From Pseudomonadota bacterium (GTDB lineage: Bacteria > Pseudomonadota > Alphaproteobacteria > Rhodobacterales > Rhodobacteraceae), in contig JAIUPC010000017.1 of NCBI GenBank assembly GCA_020161655.1, positions 186,001 to 250,000 of the forward strand: DNA of 64,000 nt. The letters are read 5' to 3'. Positions 1 to 8,480 of this stretch are shown one piece after another (the stretch's first letter is position 1; each line of letters begins with the position of its first letter). The translations under genes and the position numbers were made by a program. Under the pieces are notes generated by a model. That model saw nothing but the letters and a program-made list of their open reading frames with translations. It did no database searches and was not told the origin of the DNA.

Positions 1-272
1 ATTCCAACGACATGATCGGGGCAGGCGGGCTTCTCTACTGCCTTGCGAACAATATCGACGTGCCGGGGAAGATGGGCCTTGCCGGGTTCAATGGTGTCGA
101 ACTTCTCGACGGACTGCCGCGCCGCCTTGCCACAATGGACGCCCACCGGCGCGAGATTGGCCGCCGCGCGGCGGAGATCATCTCGGGCCACAGCCATTCC
201 GGCGTGATCGGCGGCGAGCGGATCGAGCTGATGCCGACGATCCAGCCGGGCGATACGATCCGGCGGGTCTGA
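1..272 (+). CDS. LacI-family transcriptional regulator, C-terminal part
   Basis: The reading frame is open from the left window edge to TGA at 270-272, so only the last 89 or so residues of a longer protein are present. The visible part matches the end of the effector-binding domain of LacI/GalR repressors: an SNDM-type segment, then the hydrophobic strand before GLAGFNG and the conserved stretch after it, with PRLAT-like spacing (RRLATMD) and a helix ending in EIISG. The DNA-binding domain lies outside the window, so neither operator nor ligand can be inferred. It points toward the convergent cobF gene and is separated from it by an inverted repeat. Confidence 0.8.
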   Translation, partial: SNDMIGAGGLLYCLANNIDVPGKMGLAGFNGVELLDGLPRRLATMDAHRREIGRRAAEIISGHSHSGVIGGERIELMPTIQPGDTIRRV

Positions 273-318
273 CAGGGCTATTCCTCCATCGACGGCGCTT
301 CGCCAGAGGTGAGGCGCT

Positions 319-410
319 TCCCCTCCCCTCCGTGGGAGGGGCTAGGGGAGGGGGCTGGCCGGGGCGCCCCCCACCCCATCCCTCCCCCACGGAGGGGGGA
401 GGGAGCCGCT
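319..410. repeat. GC-rich imperfect inverted repeat between convergent genes
   Basis: Two arms of about 21 bases (321-341 and 383-403) are near reverse complements, each built around CTCCGTGG / CCACGGAG flanked by runs of C or G. They sit between the ends of the LacI-type gene and the convergent cobF gene. The element could form a bidirectional stem and so act as a terminator. It also resembles the dispersed purine/pyrimidine-rich intergenic repeats of Rhodobacterales genomes, but I see no second copy in this window. Confidence 0.5.
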
Positions 411-421
411 TGGAGCTCCGT

Positions 422-1195
422 TCAGTCCGATCCGTTTGCGTCCTGGCCGCGCCTGAGAACATAGATATCCATGATCCAGCCATGGTCGGCGCGCGCCTTG
501 GCGCGGGTCTCCACGATCCTGTCGGACATTTCGGCAAGCGGCCCGGCGAGGGTGATCTCCTCCTCCATGCCGACATAGGCGCCCCACCAGATCGTCACGC
601 CCTCCGGCGGAAGGGCGCGGAAGGAGCATTCCCCATCCAGCATCACCGCGACAGTATCGGCACCCTCGGGCCAGCCCTCGTCGCGCAGGCGTCGCCCCGT
701 CGTCACCACGAAGGGCGCGCCGAGATCGTTGATCGGGATCGCATGGGCCGCCGTCAGCGCCTGCAGCGAGGTGATGCCGGGGATCACTGTCACCGTCACC
801 GGCAGGTCGCGCGCCACCCGTTCGGCGATGCGCAGCGTGCTGTCGTAAAGCGACGGATCGCCCCAGACGAGAAGCGCCACCCGCCCCTCGCGGCCAAGAT
901 GGTCGAGGATCGCCTGCCGCCAGACCCCGGCGATGGCGTCGTGCCAGTCATTGACCCGCTCGATATAGCCGGGCGTTCCGGGGTCGCGGACCGGCAGGTC
1001 GAACTCGGCAATCCGCGTGGCCGGATTGGTCAGCACATCGGCGCAGATCGACCGACGAAGTTCGGCGAGATCCGCCTTCGTTTCACCTTTGCGAGGGATA
1101 AGGATCAGGTCGGCTGAATTCAGCGCCTTCACCGCCTGAAGCGTCAGGTGGTCGGGGTTGCCGGTGCCGATGCCGACAAGCAGAAGTTCGATCAT
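422..1195 (-). CDS. cobF: CobF, precorrin-6A synthase (deacetylating)
   Basis: A 257-residue tetrapyrrole methylase that should methylate C-1 and expel the acetyl group to give precorrin-6A in the aerobic cobalamin pathway. The N-terminus has the SAM-binding loop GIGTGNPDH at residues 8-16, and a VIPGITSLQ segment matches the methylase family. The start at 1195 (ATG, MIELLLVG) is preferred over upstream in-frame starts because the family begins right at this strand. CobF marks the aerobic pathway and is absent from anaerobic CbiX/CbiK routes. It lies downstream of cbtA on the same strand, 74 bp away, and may be transcribed with cbtBA. Confidence 0.92.
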   Translation of the reverse strand: MIELLLVGIGTGNPDHLTLQAVKALNSADLILIPRKGETKADLAELRRSICADVLTNPATRIAEFDLPVRDPGTPGYIERVNDWHDAIAGVWRQAILDHLGREGRVALLVWGDPSLYDSTLRIAERVARDLPVTVTVIPGITSLQALTAAHAIPINDLGAPFVVTTGRRLRDEGWPEGADTVAVMLDGECSFRALPPEGVTIWWGAYVGMEEEITLAGPLAEMSDRIVETRAKARADHGWIMDIYVLRRGQDANGSD

Positions 1196-1269
1196 ATGCG
1201 CCTCCGGCCCCTTCCATAAGGCAAGGCCGCGCGCAATGGAATGCGCGCGGCCTTCTTCGTCAGGACCGA

Positions 1270-1995
1270 TCAGGTCGCGCTGCTGGACCAGAGCCGCCCG
1301 GCGAGCCAGCCGAGGACCGCCCAGGCGATGAAGCCGACACCCAGGACATTCGCCGAAAAGGCAGCCGCAACCTCTGGCGGCGCCACGCCATAGAACTGGT
1401 CGAGTTGCGGCGCGCCGATCACATGCGGCGCGGCCAGGAGCGCCCCGCCAAGGACTGCCGGCACAAGGCTGCGCCCATAGGCCAGACAGGCAATGCCGGT
1501 CGCTGTTGCCAGGACCGTGCCGAACCACCAGACCTGCCGCACGCCTATATCCGGTGACACCGTGCCCGGCAGTCCCGGGGGCAGACCCATCGCCGGAGCA
1601 AGCTGAAAGACGGCGAAACCCGCCAGCCCCCAGAGCATGCCCTCGCGCGCCGTCACCGTCCTGCCGAAGTGTTCGGCCAGGGCAAAGCCCGCAACAATAA
1701 GTATGCCGAATGACGTGTAGGTGAGTGCGGCAAAAAGCACCGTCAGCGCGTTGCGCTTGAAAGGACTTTCGCCATCGGGGGCGGCATCGCCTTCGGCATG
1801 GCCGGTCTCGCTCTCGCCATGGCTGCTTGCGGCAGGTGCCTGGGTATCGCTCGTTTCGAAGTGCACAAGCGCACCGGTTTCATACTGCTCGCCCAGAAGG
1901 ATCAGCTTCTGGACGAACGCGAAATGCAGCAGGGCCGCGAACAGCCCCGCTGCAAAGCCGGCGAGAACGCCGCCGGCGAGCATACGTGTGATCAT
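1270..1995 (-). CDS. cbtA: CbtA, predicted cobalt transporter subunit
   Basis: A 241-residue membrane protein with about five to six hydrophobic segments and a His/Glu-rich soluble loop around residues 45-75 (SSHGESETGHAEG region). It has the CbtA signature PGLPG in the middle and a C-terminal helix pair. CbtA is the large subunit of a cobalt uptake system that comparative genomics has repeatedly linked to B12 riboswitches. The adjacent upstream gene encodes the small partner CbtB, and a cobalamin riboswitch leads the pair, which fits cobalt supply for the cobNST chelatase. Confidence 0.88.
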   Translation of the reverse strand: MITRMLAGGVLAGFAAGLFAALLHFAFVQKLILLGEQYETGALVHFETSDTQAPAASSHGESETGHAEGDAAPDGESPFKRNALTVLFAALTYTSFGILIVAGFALAEHFGRTVTAREGMLWGLAGFAVFQLAPAMGLPPGLPGTVSPDIGVRQVWWFGTVLATATGIACLAYGRSLVPAVLGGALLAAPHVIGAPQLDQFYGVAPPEVAAAFSANVLGVGFIAWAVLGWLAGRLWSSSAT

Positions 1996-2017
1996 TGGTT
2001 CAGACCGTCAGGCCCGC

Positions 2018-2188
2018 TCAGTGGCAGGGGAAGCCGGTCGCGTGGCGCATGTCATGCGCGGCATCGTGCAGCGTCGCCGACTGGGCATGGCCAGCGACGA
2101 ACAGCACGGTAACGCCGACGAGCGCCACGAAAAGGATGGACAGGAGGCCGGTGGAAGTCTTGGCGGCCGACTGATGGGTCGTGTTCAT
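2018..2188 (-). CDS. cbtB: CbtB, small cobalt transporter subunit
   Basis: A 56-residue protein with one transmembrane helix (about residues 15-33) and a C-terminal histidine cluster (GHAQ...LHD..HDMRH, ending PCH). This is the layout expected for CbtB, where the His-rich tail probably binds Co2+. The start ATG at 2188 is set by an AGGAG ribosome site seven bases upstream. A longer frame continues upstream but runs through the riboswitch and is not coding. It ends 22 bp before cbtA and is the first gene after the cobalamin riboswitch. Confidence 0.9.
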   Translation of the reverse strand: MNTTHQSAAKTSTGLLSILFVALVGVTVLFVAGHAQSATLHDAAHDMRHATGFPCH

Positions 2189-2189
2189 A

Positions 2190-2425
2190 TCATTTCTCCT
2201 CGCCGTCACACCCGACGGCACTTGCGTTACCCGTTCGCATGGCCGGTCTCCTGACTCGCGGGTCGCTGCGTGCTTTCCGCCTTCCCGGGGCTCTCCCCAG
2301 TGGCCTTCGAAAAGCCGCTCGCCGCTCACAGTCGCGGGGGCGGTTGGGGCTTTGGGTGCCGACTTTGGTCCACCCTTCCCCATTCCCGTTTCAGTCCGGG
2401 CGCTTTGCGCCTGCCGGACACCATG
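2190..2425 (-). promoter_or_regulatory. Cobalamin riboswitch controlling cbtB-cbtA
   Basis: Read on the minus strand, the region has the cobalamin aptamer features in order: a GGTGTCCGG start near 2422, a GGGAA segment, the core CCCCCGCGACTGTGAGCGG, a GCCACTGGG...CCGGGAAGG block, and the B12 box AGTCAGGAGACCGGCC ending near 2240. After the aptamer a short GCCGTC/GACGGC hairpin (2202-2219) sits just before the AGGAG of cbtB. This suggests control by sequestering the ribosome site rather than by transcription termination. When adenosylcobalamin is plentiful, cobalt uptake would be shut off. Confidence 0.9.
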
Positions 2426-2515
2426 CCCCGCCATCTGGCAGGGAAGGCGCCACCCGGTCAAGCCGGATTCGGCTTCTCATGATCGGAATGCGACGCCCCC
2501 GCCGATAGGCGCGGC

Positions 2516-3238
2516 TCAGCCACTCTCGGCCAGGGGTCCGAGCAGGATCAGCGCCGGCCCGTCGCCCGCTTCCTCGGCGATCAGCGCCGCCATCGAAGCG
2601 AGCGTGCCGCGCAGGATCTTTTGATCCGGGGTCGACACGCTTTCGGCCAGGATCGCCGGCGTCCCGGCCGGCATTCCGGCACCGGTCAGGCGCCGCGCCA
2701 GTTCCGCGAAGGTGCGCTTGCCCATGAAGATTACGGTCGTTGCCCCCGGATCGGCGAGGGCGGCAAGGTTCAGATCCTCCGGCAGCGCGCCGGTCACGTC
2801 ATGGCCTGTGACGAATTGCACCCGCCGCGCGGTCAGCCGCCGGGTCAAGGGGATGCCTGCCGCCGCCGCCGCCGCCATGGCCGAAGGCACGCCGGGGATG
2901 ATCTCGTAGGGAATGCCCGCCGACCGTAGCGCGGTCAGTTCCTCCTCCAGCCGCCCGAAAAGCCCGGAATCGCCGGATTTGAGCCGCACGACGCGCACCC
3001 CGGCAGAGGCGTAATCCACCAGAAGCCGGTTCACATGGTCCTGCTTGGCCGAAGGCTTGCCCGCCCGCTTGCCGACGCCGACAAGATCGGCCCCCTTGCG
3101 CGCATGCCCAAGGATCGGGCCTGAGGATAGGTCGTCGAACAGCACCACATCCGCCGCCTGCAGCCGCGCGACGGCTTTGAGCGTCAGCAATTCCGGATCG
3201 CCCGGACCCGATGAGACGAAACTGACAAATCCGGTCAT
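2516..3238 (-). CDS. cobA: CobA, uroporphyrinogen-III C-methyltransferase (SUMT)
   Basis: A 240-residue enzyme that should transfer two methyl groups from SAM to C-2 and C-7 of uroporphyrinogen III, giving precorrin-2. Diagnostic features are the N-terminal VSSGPGDPELLT loop, VVRLKSGDSGLFGR in the middle (the usual D(P/S)xxFGR block) and IPGVPSA. The length matches stand-alone SUMT and there is no fused CysG dehydrogenase/chelatase module, so this copy is devoted to B12. Its start overlaps the end of cobB by four bases (ATGA), so translation is probably coupled. Confidence 0.93.
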   Translation of the reverse strand: MTGFVSFVSSGPGDPELLTLKAVARLQAADVVLFDDLSSGPILGHARKGADLVGVGKRAGKPSAKQDHVNRLLVDYASAGVRVVRLKSGDSGLFGRLEEELTALRSAGIPYEIIPGVPSAMAAAAAAGIPLTRRLTARRVQFVTGHDVTGALPEDLNLAALADPGATTVIFMGKRTFAELARRLTGAGMPAGTPAILAESVSTPDQKILRGTLASMAALIAEEAGDGPALILLGPLAESG

Positions 3239-4548
3239 GTCGCCTCCGCGATCAGATGGAAGAATGTCCCCGTCGCATGGCCGCGCCGCGAGCCGGTCTC
3301 GGCCATCGCCGCGCCGGTCGAATCCTGGACACGCGCGAGCGCCATATCCGGTTGCTCGACGATTGTCGAATAGTGGAATTCGTGGCCCCTGAGGCGGGCG
3401 CCCGCCGCATGACCGGGGATTGCGGCTTCAAGCTCGGCCAGCCGGTAGCCAAGATGCATCCGGCGCTTCTGATACGAGGTGACAAGGCCGAGAAGCCCCG
3501 CCATCTCATGGCGCTTCCCCTCGCGGTCGATGAGTGCCGCCCCCATGGCCATGTAGCCGCCGCATTCGCCATGCACGGGCCGGGTTTCGGCGAAGTCGCG
3601 AAGCCCGTCGCGGAAGCCGGTCGCGGCGGCAAGCGCGCCGCCGTGCAATTCCGGGTAGCCCCCCGGCAGCCAGCAGCAATCGGCGCTTTTGTCAGGCGCC
3701 TCGTCGGCGAGGGGCGAAAACGGTAGGATCTCCGCCCCGGCGCGGCGCCAGCCCTCCAGAAGATGCGGGTAAACGAAGGAAAACGCCCGGTCGCGGGCAA
3801 GGGCGATGCGCTGGCCGGGCGGGTTGATGCGAAGGGGCGCGCTGGCCGCCAGCCGCGACTGTCGCGCGGCGGCGCGAAGCGCGTCCAGATCGACATGGGC
3901 GGCGACGAACTCCCCCGCCGCCCTGATGATGCGGTCGAGGTCCGGCGTCTCTTCCGCCTGCACCAGCCCCAGATGCCGCTCCGGCATCTCGATCTCGGCC
4001 ATCCGGGGCAGGGCGCCGAAGACCGCGATCCCCGCCCGTTCCATGCCGTCCCTTACCAGTGCCTCGTGCCGCGGGCTCGCCACCCGGTTCAGGACCACGC
4101 CCGCTACCGCAACGCCCGCCCGCATCAGAGCGAAACCCTTGGCCACCGCCGCCGCCGATTGCGCCTGGCCCGAGACATCGAGGACCAGCACCACCGGCCA
4201 GCCGGTCAGCGCCGCGATATCGGCGCTCGCCCCGGTCCCGGCCTCGCCCGGCGCCGCGACCCCGTCGAAAAGCCCCATCGAGCCTTCGGCGAGGATCAGC
4301 TCCGCCCCCGCCGCCTCCGACAAAAGTCCGGCGATGCGCGCCTCCGTCATCGCCCAGCTTTCAAGGTTGACCGACATCCGCCCGGAAGCCGCGCGATGAA
4401 AGGCCGGATCGATGTAATCCGGCCCGTTCTTGAAGGGCTGCACCATGAGCCCCGCGCCCCGGAACGCCGCCAAAAGCCCAAGCATCAGCGTCGTCTTCCC
4501 GGTCCCCGAAGCAGGCGCCGAGATGATCAGACCGGGCGGTGCCATCAA
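3235..4548 (-). CDS. cobB: CobB, hydrogenobyrinic acid a,c-diamide synthase
   Basis: A 437-residue glutamine amidotransferase that should amidate the a and c carboxylates of hydrogenobyrinic acid with ATP and glutamine. The N-terminal ATP-binding domain has the P-loop ASGTGKTT near residue 14 and PFKNGPDYIDP, which is specific to the CobB/CbiA family. The C-terminal class I amidotransferase domain has the nucleophile motif HGECGGYMAMG and a GHEFHYS segment. The product of this step is the substrate of the CobN chelatase found further on. Met-Met at the start leaves a three-base ambiguity. Confidence 0.93.
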   Translation of the reverse strand: MMAPPGLIISAPASGTGKTTLMLGLLAAFRGAGLMVQPFKNGPDYIDPAFHRAASGRMSVNLESWAMTEARIAGLLSEAAGAELILAEGSMGLFDGVAAPGEAGTGASADIAALTGWPVVLVLDVSGQAQSAAAVAKGFALMRAGVAVAGVVLNRVASPRHEALVRDGMERAGIAVFGALPRMAEIEMPERHLGLVQAEETPDLDRIIRAAGEFVAAHVDLDALRAAARQSRLAASAPLRINPPGQRIALARDRAFSFVYPHLLEGWRRAGAEILPFSPLADEAPDKSADCCWLPGGYPELHGGALAAATGFRDGLRDFAETRPVHGECGGYMAMGAALIDREGKRHEMAGLLGLVTSYQKRRMHLGYRLAELEAAIPGHAAGARLRGHEFHYSTIVEQPDMALARVQDSTGAAMAETGSRRGHATGTFFHLIAEAT

Positions 4549-4551
4549 CGC

Positions 4552-4612
4552 CCCCTTACTTTCTGTCCTGAAATACTCCGGGAGGGTCCGGGAGGGCAGC
4601 GCCCTCCCGGTT
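4552..4612 (-). terminator. Hairpin with GAGTATTT-type tail (dispersed 3' element)
   Basis: The stem CCGGGAGGGC / GCCCTCCCGG (4588-4597 and 4601-4610, three-base loop) lies between cobM and cobB. On the minus strand it is followed by GGACCCTCCCGGAGTATTT. The same architecture (GC-rich stem with a GCT/AGC loop, then GGACCC..CCGAGGTATTT) recurs downstream of cobO. It may act as a transcription terminator after cobM or as a spacer repeat. It has no classic T run directly after the stem. Confidence 0.5.
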
Positions 4613-4654
4613 GGTCGCCCTGCCCTTGGCGGGGGGAAACCCCTAGCTCGAGCC

Positions 4655-5440
4655 TCACCGCCCGGTCTCCGGGAATCTCGGTGCCGTCCCTACCGGACGA
4701 AAACGGCGGTCATAGTCGCCGGCATAAAGCCGGCTCTCCCCGAACTCGTCGGCGCCGATGGAACGGCCGACGAAGATCAGCGCGGTGCGCTCCATCTCGG
4801 TGCCGACAGCGGTTTCCAAAGTGGCCAATGTCGCCCGCACCACGCGCTCGTCGGGCCAGCTTGCGCGCCAGATCACGGCGACGGGGCAATCACCGCCATA
4901 GTAGGGCGTCAGTTCCGCCACCACGCGGTCGAGGACATGGACGGAAAGGTGGATCGCCAGCACTGCGCCGGTCCTGGCGAAATTCTCCAGCGTCTCGCCT
5001 TCGGGCATCGAGGTCGCGCGGCCAGAGGTGCGGGTCAGGACGACCGATTGCACCACGCCGGGCAGCGTCAGTTCCGCGCCGAGCGTCGCGGCGGCGGCGG
5101 CGAAGGACGGCACGCCGGGCGTCACGTCATAGGGGATCCCCAACTCGCGCAACCGCCGCAACTGCTCGCCCATCGCCGACCAGACCGAGAGATCGCCGGA
5201 ATGGAGTCGCGCCACATCTTTGCCCTCGGCATGGGCGGCTGCGATCTCGGCCACGATCTCGTCGAGCGACAGGGACGCGGTGTTGACGATCTTCGCGCCG
5301 GGCGGGCAATGCGCCAGCACCGCCTCCGGCACCAGCGATCCGGCATAAAGACAGACCGGCGAGGCAGCGATGAGGTCGCGGCCCCGAAGCGTCAGAAGGT
5401 CGGGGGCGCCCGGTCCCGCGCCGATGAAATGTACCGTCAT
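4655..5440 (-). CDS. cobM: CobM, precorrin-4 C11-methyltransferase
   Basis: A 261-residue SAM-dependent methylase that should convert precorrin-4 to precorrin-5. The N-terminus reads [13 protein letters not shown], followed by the CobM/CbiF block CLYAGSLVP, then a [12 protein letters not shown] segment and a [12 protein letters not shown] loop, all typical of CobM. The chosen ATG at 5440 overlaps the cobE stop (ATGA, 5437-5440), and longer frames upstream lie inside cobE. Confidence 0.93.
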   Translation of the reverse strand: MTVHFIGAGPGAPDLLTLRGRDLIAASPVCLYAGSLVPEAVLAHCPPGAKIVNTASLSLDEIVAEIAAAHAEGKDVARLHSGDLSVWSAMGEQLRRLRELGIPYDVTPGVPSFAAAAATLGAELTLPGVVQSVVLTRTSGRATSMPEGETLENFARTGAVLAIHLSVHVLDRVVAELTPYYGGDCPVAVIWRASWPDERVVRATLATLETAVGTEMERTALIFVGRSIGADEFGESRLYAGDYDRRFRPVGTAPRFPETGR

Positions 5441-5799
5441 CCTGTAGTCCTTTCCGCGATGGCGGCGGTTGCCGTGCCATCTTCCGATTTCATCCTTGGG
5501 CCGGTGAGCCGCGCCCCCGGTCCCGCCGCGACCAGCGCCACGGCCTCCGCGAGTGATCCGGTGCCGAAACGGTCCAACACCTTTTCCGACCGCGTCGGCG
5601 TGGCGATGCCGATGATCGCCTCCCGCGCGACGGCGACGATGGGCAGCCCCTCGCGCGCAGCGAATGCAGCGAACTCCGGCGCCGCCGCCTTGCCTTCCAG
5701 CGTAGCGAGCGCATCGGCCCCGCCGCCCGCCCGCGCATAGGCATCCTTCAGCGCCGCCATGCTCGTCACAGACCGGAAGCCAAAGCCCGCCACCCTCAT
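5437..5799 (-). CDS. cobE: CobE, cobalamin biosynthesis protein (CbiG C-terminal type)
   Basis: A 120-residue protein of the CobE/GbiG_C family. It opens with VAGFGFRS in place of the usual GxGCRxG and contains [10 protein letters not shown], close to the TxSxxV segment typical of the family. CobE is required for B12 synthesis in Pseudomonas denitrificans, though its exact role is not settled; it may bind pathway intermediates. The ATG at 5799 overlaps the cobL stop by four bases, and the gene is coupled in the same way to cobM downstream. Confidence 0.85.
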   Translation of the reverse strand: MRVAGFGFRSVTSMAALKDAYARAGGGADALATLEGKAAAPEFAAFAAREGLPIVAVAREAIIGIATPTRSEKVLDRFGTGSLAEAVALVAAGPGARLTGPRMKSEDGTATAAIAERTTG

Positions 5800-6980
5800 C
5801 GCACGACGCTCCATTGCACCACGGGGCGCGCCGGAACCCAGCCCTGCATCCGGCCAAGGGGCGCCGCCTCGGCAATGTCGAAGCGGCTGAGCGTGCCACC
5901 GACCCGCCCGTGCCAGTCCGCGACCAGCGCTTCGGTGCCGATGGTCACGGTGTTGACCACCAGCCGCGTGCCCTCCGGCAGGACGGCCCAGAGAGCGGCG
6001 AGCCGTTCCCCGTCCAGCCCGCCGCCGACAAAGACGGCATCGGGCCGGGGCAGGCTCGCGATCAGCGCCGGCCAGTCGCCATAATGGACCGTCAGACGAT
6101 GCTCGACGCCGAAACCGGCGGCATTCGCGCGGATGTTCGCGCCCCGCCCGGCCCGAACCTCCACGGCATCGGCACGCGCGCCCGGCGCCGCAAGGCACCA
6201 TTCGACCGAAATAGAGCCGGAGCCTGCGCCGAGGTCCCAAAGCACCTCCCCCGCACGGGGGGCGAGCGCCGACAGCGTCAGCGCCCGGATGGCCCGCTTG
6301 GTGATCTGGCCGTCATGGGCGAATAGCTCGTCAGGCAGGCCCGGCGTGCGCGGCATGCCCTTGGCACCCGCAACCTCGATCGCCACGGCGACAGGTGCGG
6401 CCACATCGGAAATTCCCGCTGCGCCAGTCACCCTGCGGATACGCTCGCGCGGGCCTCCAAGGGCTTCGAGAACCGTCACCGTGGATGCCCCGAACCCCCG
6501 CTCCGCGAGCCACTCGCAGAGTGCCCCCGCCGCAGCACCGTCTCGGAGCAGGCATAGGATGCGCGTCCCCGCCGACAGCACGGGCCGCAACCGCTCGAAG
6601 GGTGCCGCATGAAGGCCGAAGCACAAGACCTCCTCCAGCCGCCAGCCCATCCGCGCGGCAGCAAGGCCGAAGGTCGAGGGCGCAGGATGGCAGGTCCATT
6701 CACCGGGGGAAAGGTCGGGTACAAGGCTGCCGCCTGCGCCGAACCAGAAGGGGTCGCCAGAGGCGAGGACGACGACCTTGCGGCCACGCAAGCCCAGAAC
6801 GGGTGCGGTCGAAAACGGCACCGGCCAGGGCCGGCCCCTGGCGCCCGCAGCCACCAGTTCCAGATGTCTTGGCCCGCCGAAGATCACCTCGGCTTCCGCC
6901 AGCGCGGCACGGCTTGCATCCGAAAGCCCCGCCGGTCCATCTTCGCCCAGCCCGATGATCGTCAGCCAGGGATCAGACAT
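5796..6980 (-). CDS. cobL: CobL, precorrin-6Y C5,15-methyltransferase (decarboxylating)
   Basis: A 394-residue bifunctional enzyme. The N-terminal half is a CbiE-type methylase (IIGLGEDGP, then [10 protein letters not shown]). The C-terminal half, from about residue 225, is a CbiT-type Rossmann methylase with [15 protein letters not shown] and FVGGGLDGE. Together they methylate C-5 and C-15 and decarboxylate the C-12 side chain of precorrin-6B. The ATG at 6980 ([10 protein letters not shown]) overlaps the start codon of the divergent cobK. It is the first gene of the cobL-E-M-B-A run. Confidence 0.93.
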   Translation of the reverse strand: MSDPWLTIIGLGEDGPAGLSDASRAALAEAEVIFGGPRHLELVAAGARGRPWPVPFSTAPVLGLRGRKVVVLASGDPFWFGAGGSLVPDLSPGEWTCHPAPSTFGLAAARMGWRLEEVLCFGLHAAPFERLRPVLSAGTRILCLLRDGAAAGALCEWLAERGFGASTVTVLEALGGPRERIRRVTGAAGISDVAAPVAVAIEVAGAKGMPRTPGLPDELFAHDGQITKRAIRALTLSALAPRAGEVLWDLGAGSGSISVEWCLAAPGARADAVEVRAGRGANIRANAAGFGVEHRLTVHYGDWPALIASLPRPDAVFVGGGLDGERLAALWAVLPEGTRLVVNTVTIGTEALVADWHGRVGGTLSRFDIAEAAPLGRMQGWVPARPVVQWSVVR

Positions 6981-7737
6981 GACGCGCGTCCTTCTTCTCG
7001 GCGGCACCAGCGAGGCTTCGGCCTTGGCCCGCGCGCTTTCCGACAATGGCGTCGATGCGGTGTTTTCCTATGCCGGACGCACCGGGAAGCCGGTTACCCA
7101 GCCCTTGCCCACCCGTATCGGCGGCTTCGGCGGAGCGGAAGGGCTGGCCCACTACCTCAGCGCCGAGGGTATCACCCATCTTGTCGACGCAACCCACCCC
7201 TTCGCCGCCGGGATGAACCGGAATGCCATCGCCGCCAGCGCGGCGACCGGTGTGCCGCTTCTCGCCTTCGAACGCCCGCCATGGAGCGCAGGGCCGGGCG
7301 ACGACTGGCGCATGGTCGCCGATACCGAGGCAGCCGTCGCTGCCCTGCCTGACACACCGGCCCGCGTCTTCCTCGCCATTGGCAAGCAGACGCTCGCCCC
7401 TTTCGCGGTGAAGCCCCAGCATCACTATCTTCTGCGCCTCGTCGATCCGCCGGAGGGGTCGCTGCCGCTCCCGGATGCGGAAGCCGTGATCGCGCGCGGG
7501 CCGTTCAGCGAGGAGGACGATCTCAGGCTTCTGACGGATCACGGCATCGGCTGGATCGTCGCCAAGAACTCCGGCGGCGCGGGGGCTGAGGCGAAGCTTC
7601 TGGCGGCGCGGAAGCTCGGCCTGCCCGTGGTGATGATCGACCGGCCGAAGCTCCCCGGACGCGCTACGGCAGGGACGGTCGGCGAAGTCATGGAGTGGAT
7701 CGGTAGGATGGGCAATGTTGCCCATCCTACGGTGTAA
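6979..7737 (+). CDS. cobK: CobK, precorrin-6A reductase
   Basis: A 252-residue NADPH-dependent reductase converting precorrin-6A to precorrin-6B. The N-terminal Rossmann motif LLLGGTSEA is directly followed by the alanine-rich helix of CobK. DATHPFAAGMNRNA and WIVAKNSGG are strongly conserved family segments. The start ATG (6979-6981) shares two bases with the cobL start codon on the opposite strand, so ribosome and promoter signals of each gene must lie inside the other. The C-terminal residues (GRMGNVAHPTV) are encoded by a 28-bp palindrome that is repeated elsewhere in the window. The end is therefore probably altered by repeat insertion. Confidence 0.92.
   Translation: MTRVLLLGGTSEASALARALSDNGVDAVFSYAGRTGKPVTQPLPTRIGGFGGAEGLAHYLSAEGITHLVDATHPFAAGMNRNAIAASAATGVPLLAFERPPWSAGPGDDWRMVADTEAAVAALPDTPARVFLAIGKQTLAPFAVKPQHHYLLRLVDPPEGSLPLPDAEAVIARGPFSEEDDLRLLTDHGIGWIVAKNSGGAGAEAKLLAARKLGLPVVMIDRPKLPGRATAGTVGEVMEWIGRMGNVAHPTV
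7703..7730. repeat. 28-bp perfect palindromic repeat, copy 1
   Basis: Arms GTAGGATGGGCAA (7703-7715) and TTGCCCATCCTAC (7718-7730) are perfect reverse complements around a two-base loop. The element lies within the last codons of cobK and between the converging cobK and cobJ ends. An identical pair of arms occurs at 52976-53003, again at gene 3' ends. It could serve as a bidirectional terminator or as a REP-like mobile palindrome. Confidence 0.9.
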
Positions 7738-7745
7738 AGACGCGC

Positions 7746-8480
7746 TCATCCGACCCGCCTCGGCGTATAGAGCCAGCGCCCGACGCGGCGGGTATCGGAA
7801 TTGCCGACGATGACCATGGTGCGCATGTCGGCCATCTCCGGCGTTGCCTCGGCCAAAGTGACGGTCGTCAACCGCTCCTCCGGCGTCGTCACGGCGCGCG
7901 CGAAAGAGATGAGCGTCTTCGGCCCGCACCCCTCGCGCAGGATCTCCAGCACCCGGGCGAACCCGTGCGGCCGCGACTTCGAGCGGGGGTTGTAGAAGGC
8001 CATGGCGAACCCCGCCTCGGCGGCGAGCCTGAGGCGCTTTTCGATCAGATCCCAGGGCTTGAGGTTGTCCGAAAGGTTGATGGCGCAGAAATCATGGCCC
8101 AGAGGCGCACCGAGCCGCGCGGCGGCGGCAAGCATCGCGGTGATGCCGGGCAGGATGCGGATGTCGAAACCGTCCGGATCTGGCCGCGTCTCCAGCGCCT
8201 CGAAGACCGCCGCCGCCATGGCGAAGACGCCGGGATCGCCCGACGAGACCACCACGACGCGCTTGCCCGCTGCAGCCATGTCGAGCGCATGGGCCGCACG
8301 GTCCAGTTCCACCCGGTTGTCGCTGGCATGAAGCGTAAGGCCCTCGCGCGGTACCACGCGGGCGACGTAGGGGATGTAGCCCACCACGTCCGTCGCCCCG
8401 GCCAGCGCCGCGCGCACCTCTTCCGTCACCAGCGCCTCGTCGCCCGGCCCGAGGCCGGCGATGGCGAGCCAGCCGGTCAT
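7746..8480 (-). CDS. cobJ: CobJ, precorrin-3B C17-methyltransferase
   Basis: A 244-residue methylase that methylates C-17 and drives ring contraction to give precorrin-4. It has IAGLGPGDEALVT at the N-terminus, then VVGYIPYV (CobJ/CbiH specific), VVVVSSGDPGVFAMA, and FAMAFYNPRSKSR, the diagnostic YNPxS block. The start at 8480 (MTGWLAIAG) overlaps the cobI stop by four bases. It is the last gene of the minus-strand operon led by the second riboswitch. Confidence 0.94.
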   Translation of the reverse strand: MTGWLAIAGLGPGDEALVTEEVRAALAGATDVVGYIPYVARVVPREGLTLHASDNRVELDRAAHALDMAAAGKRVVVVSSGDPGVFAMAAAVFEALETRPDPDGFDIRILPGITAMLAAAARLGAPLGHDFCAINLSDNLKPWDLIEKRLRLAAEAGFAMAFYNPRSKSRPHGFARVLEILREGCGPKTLISFARAVTTPEERLTTVTLAEATPEMADMRTMVIVGNSDTRRVGRWLYTPRRVG

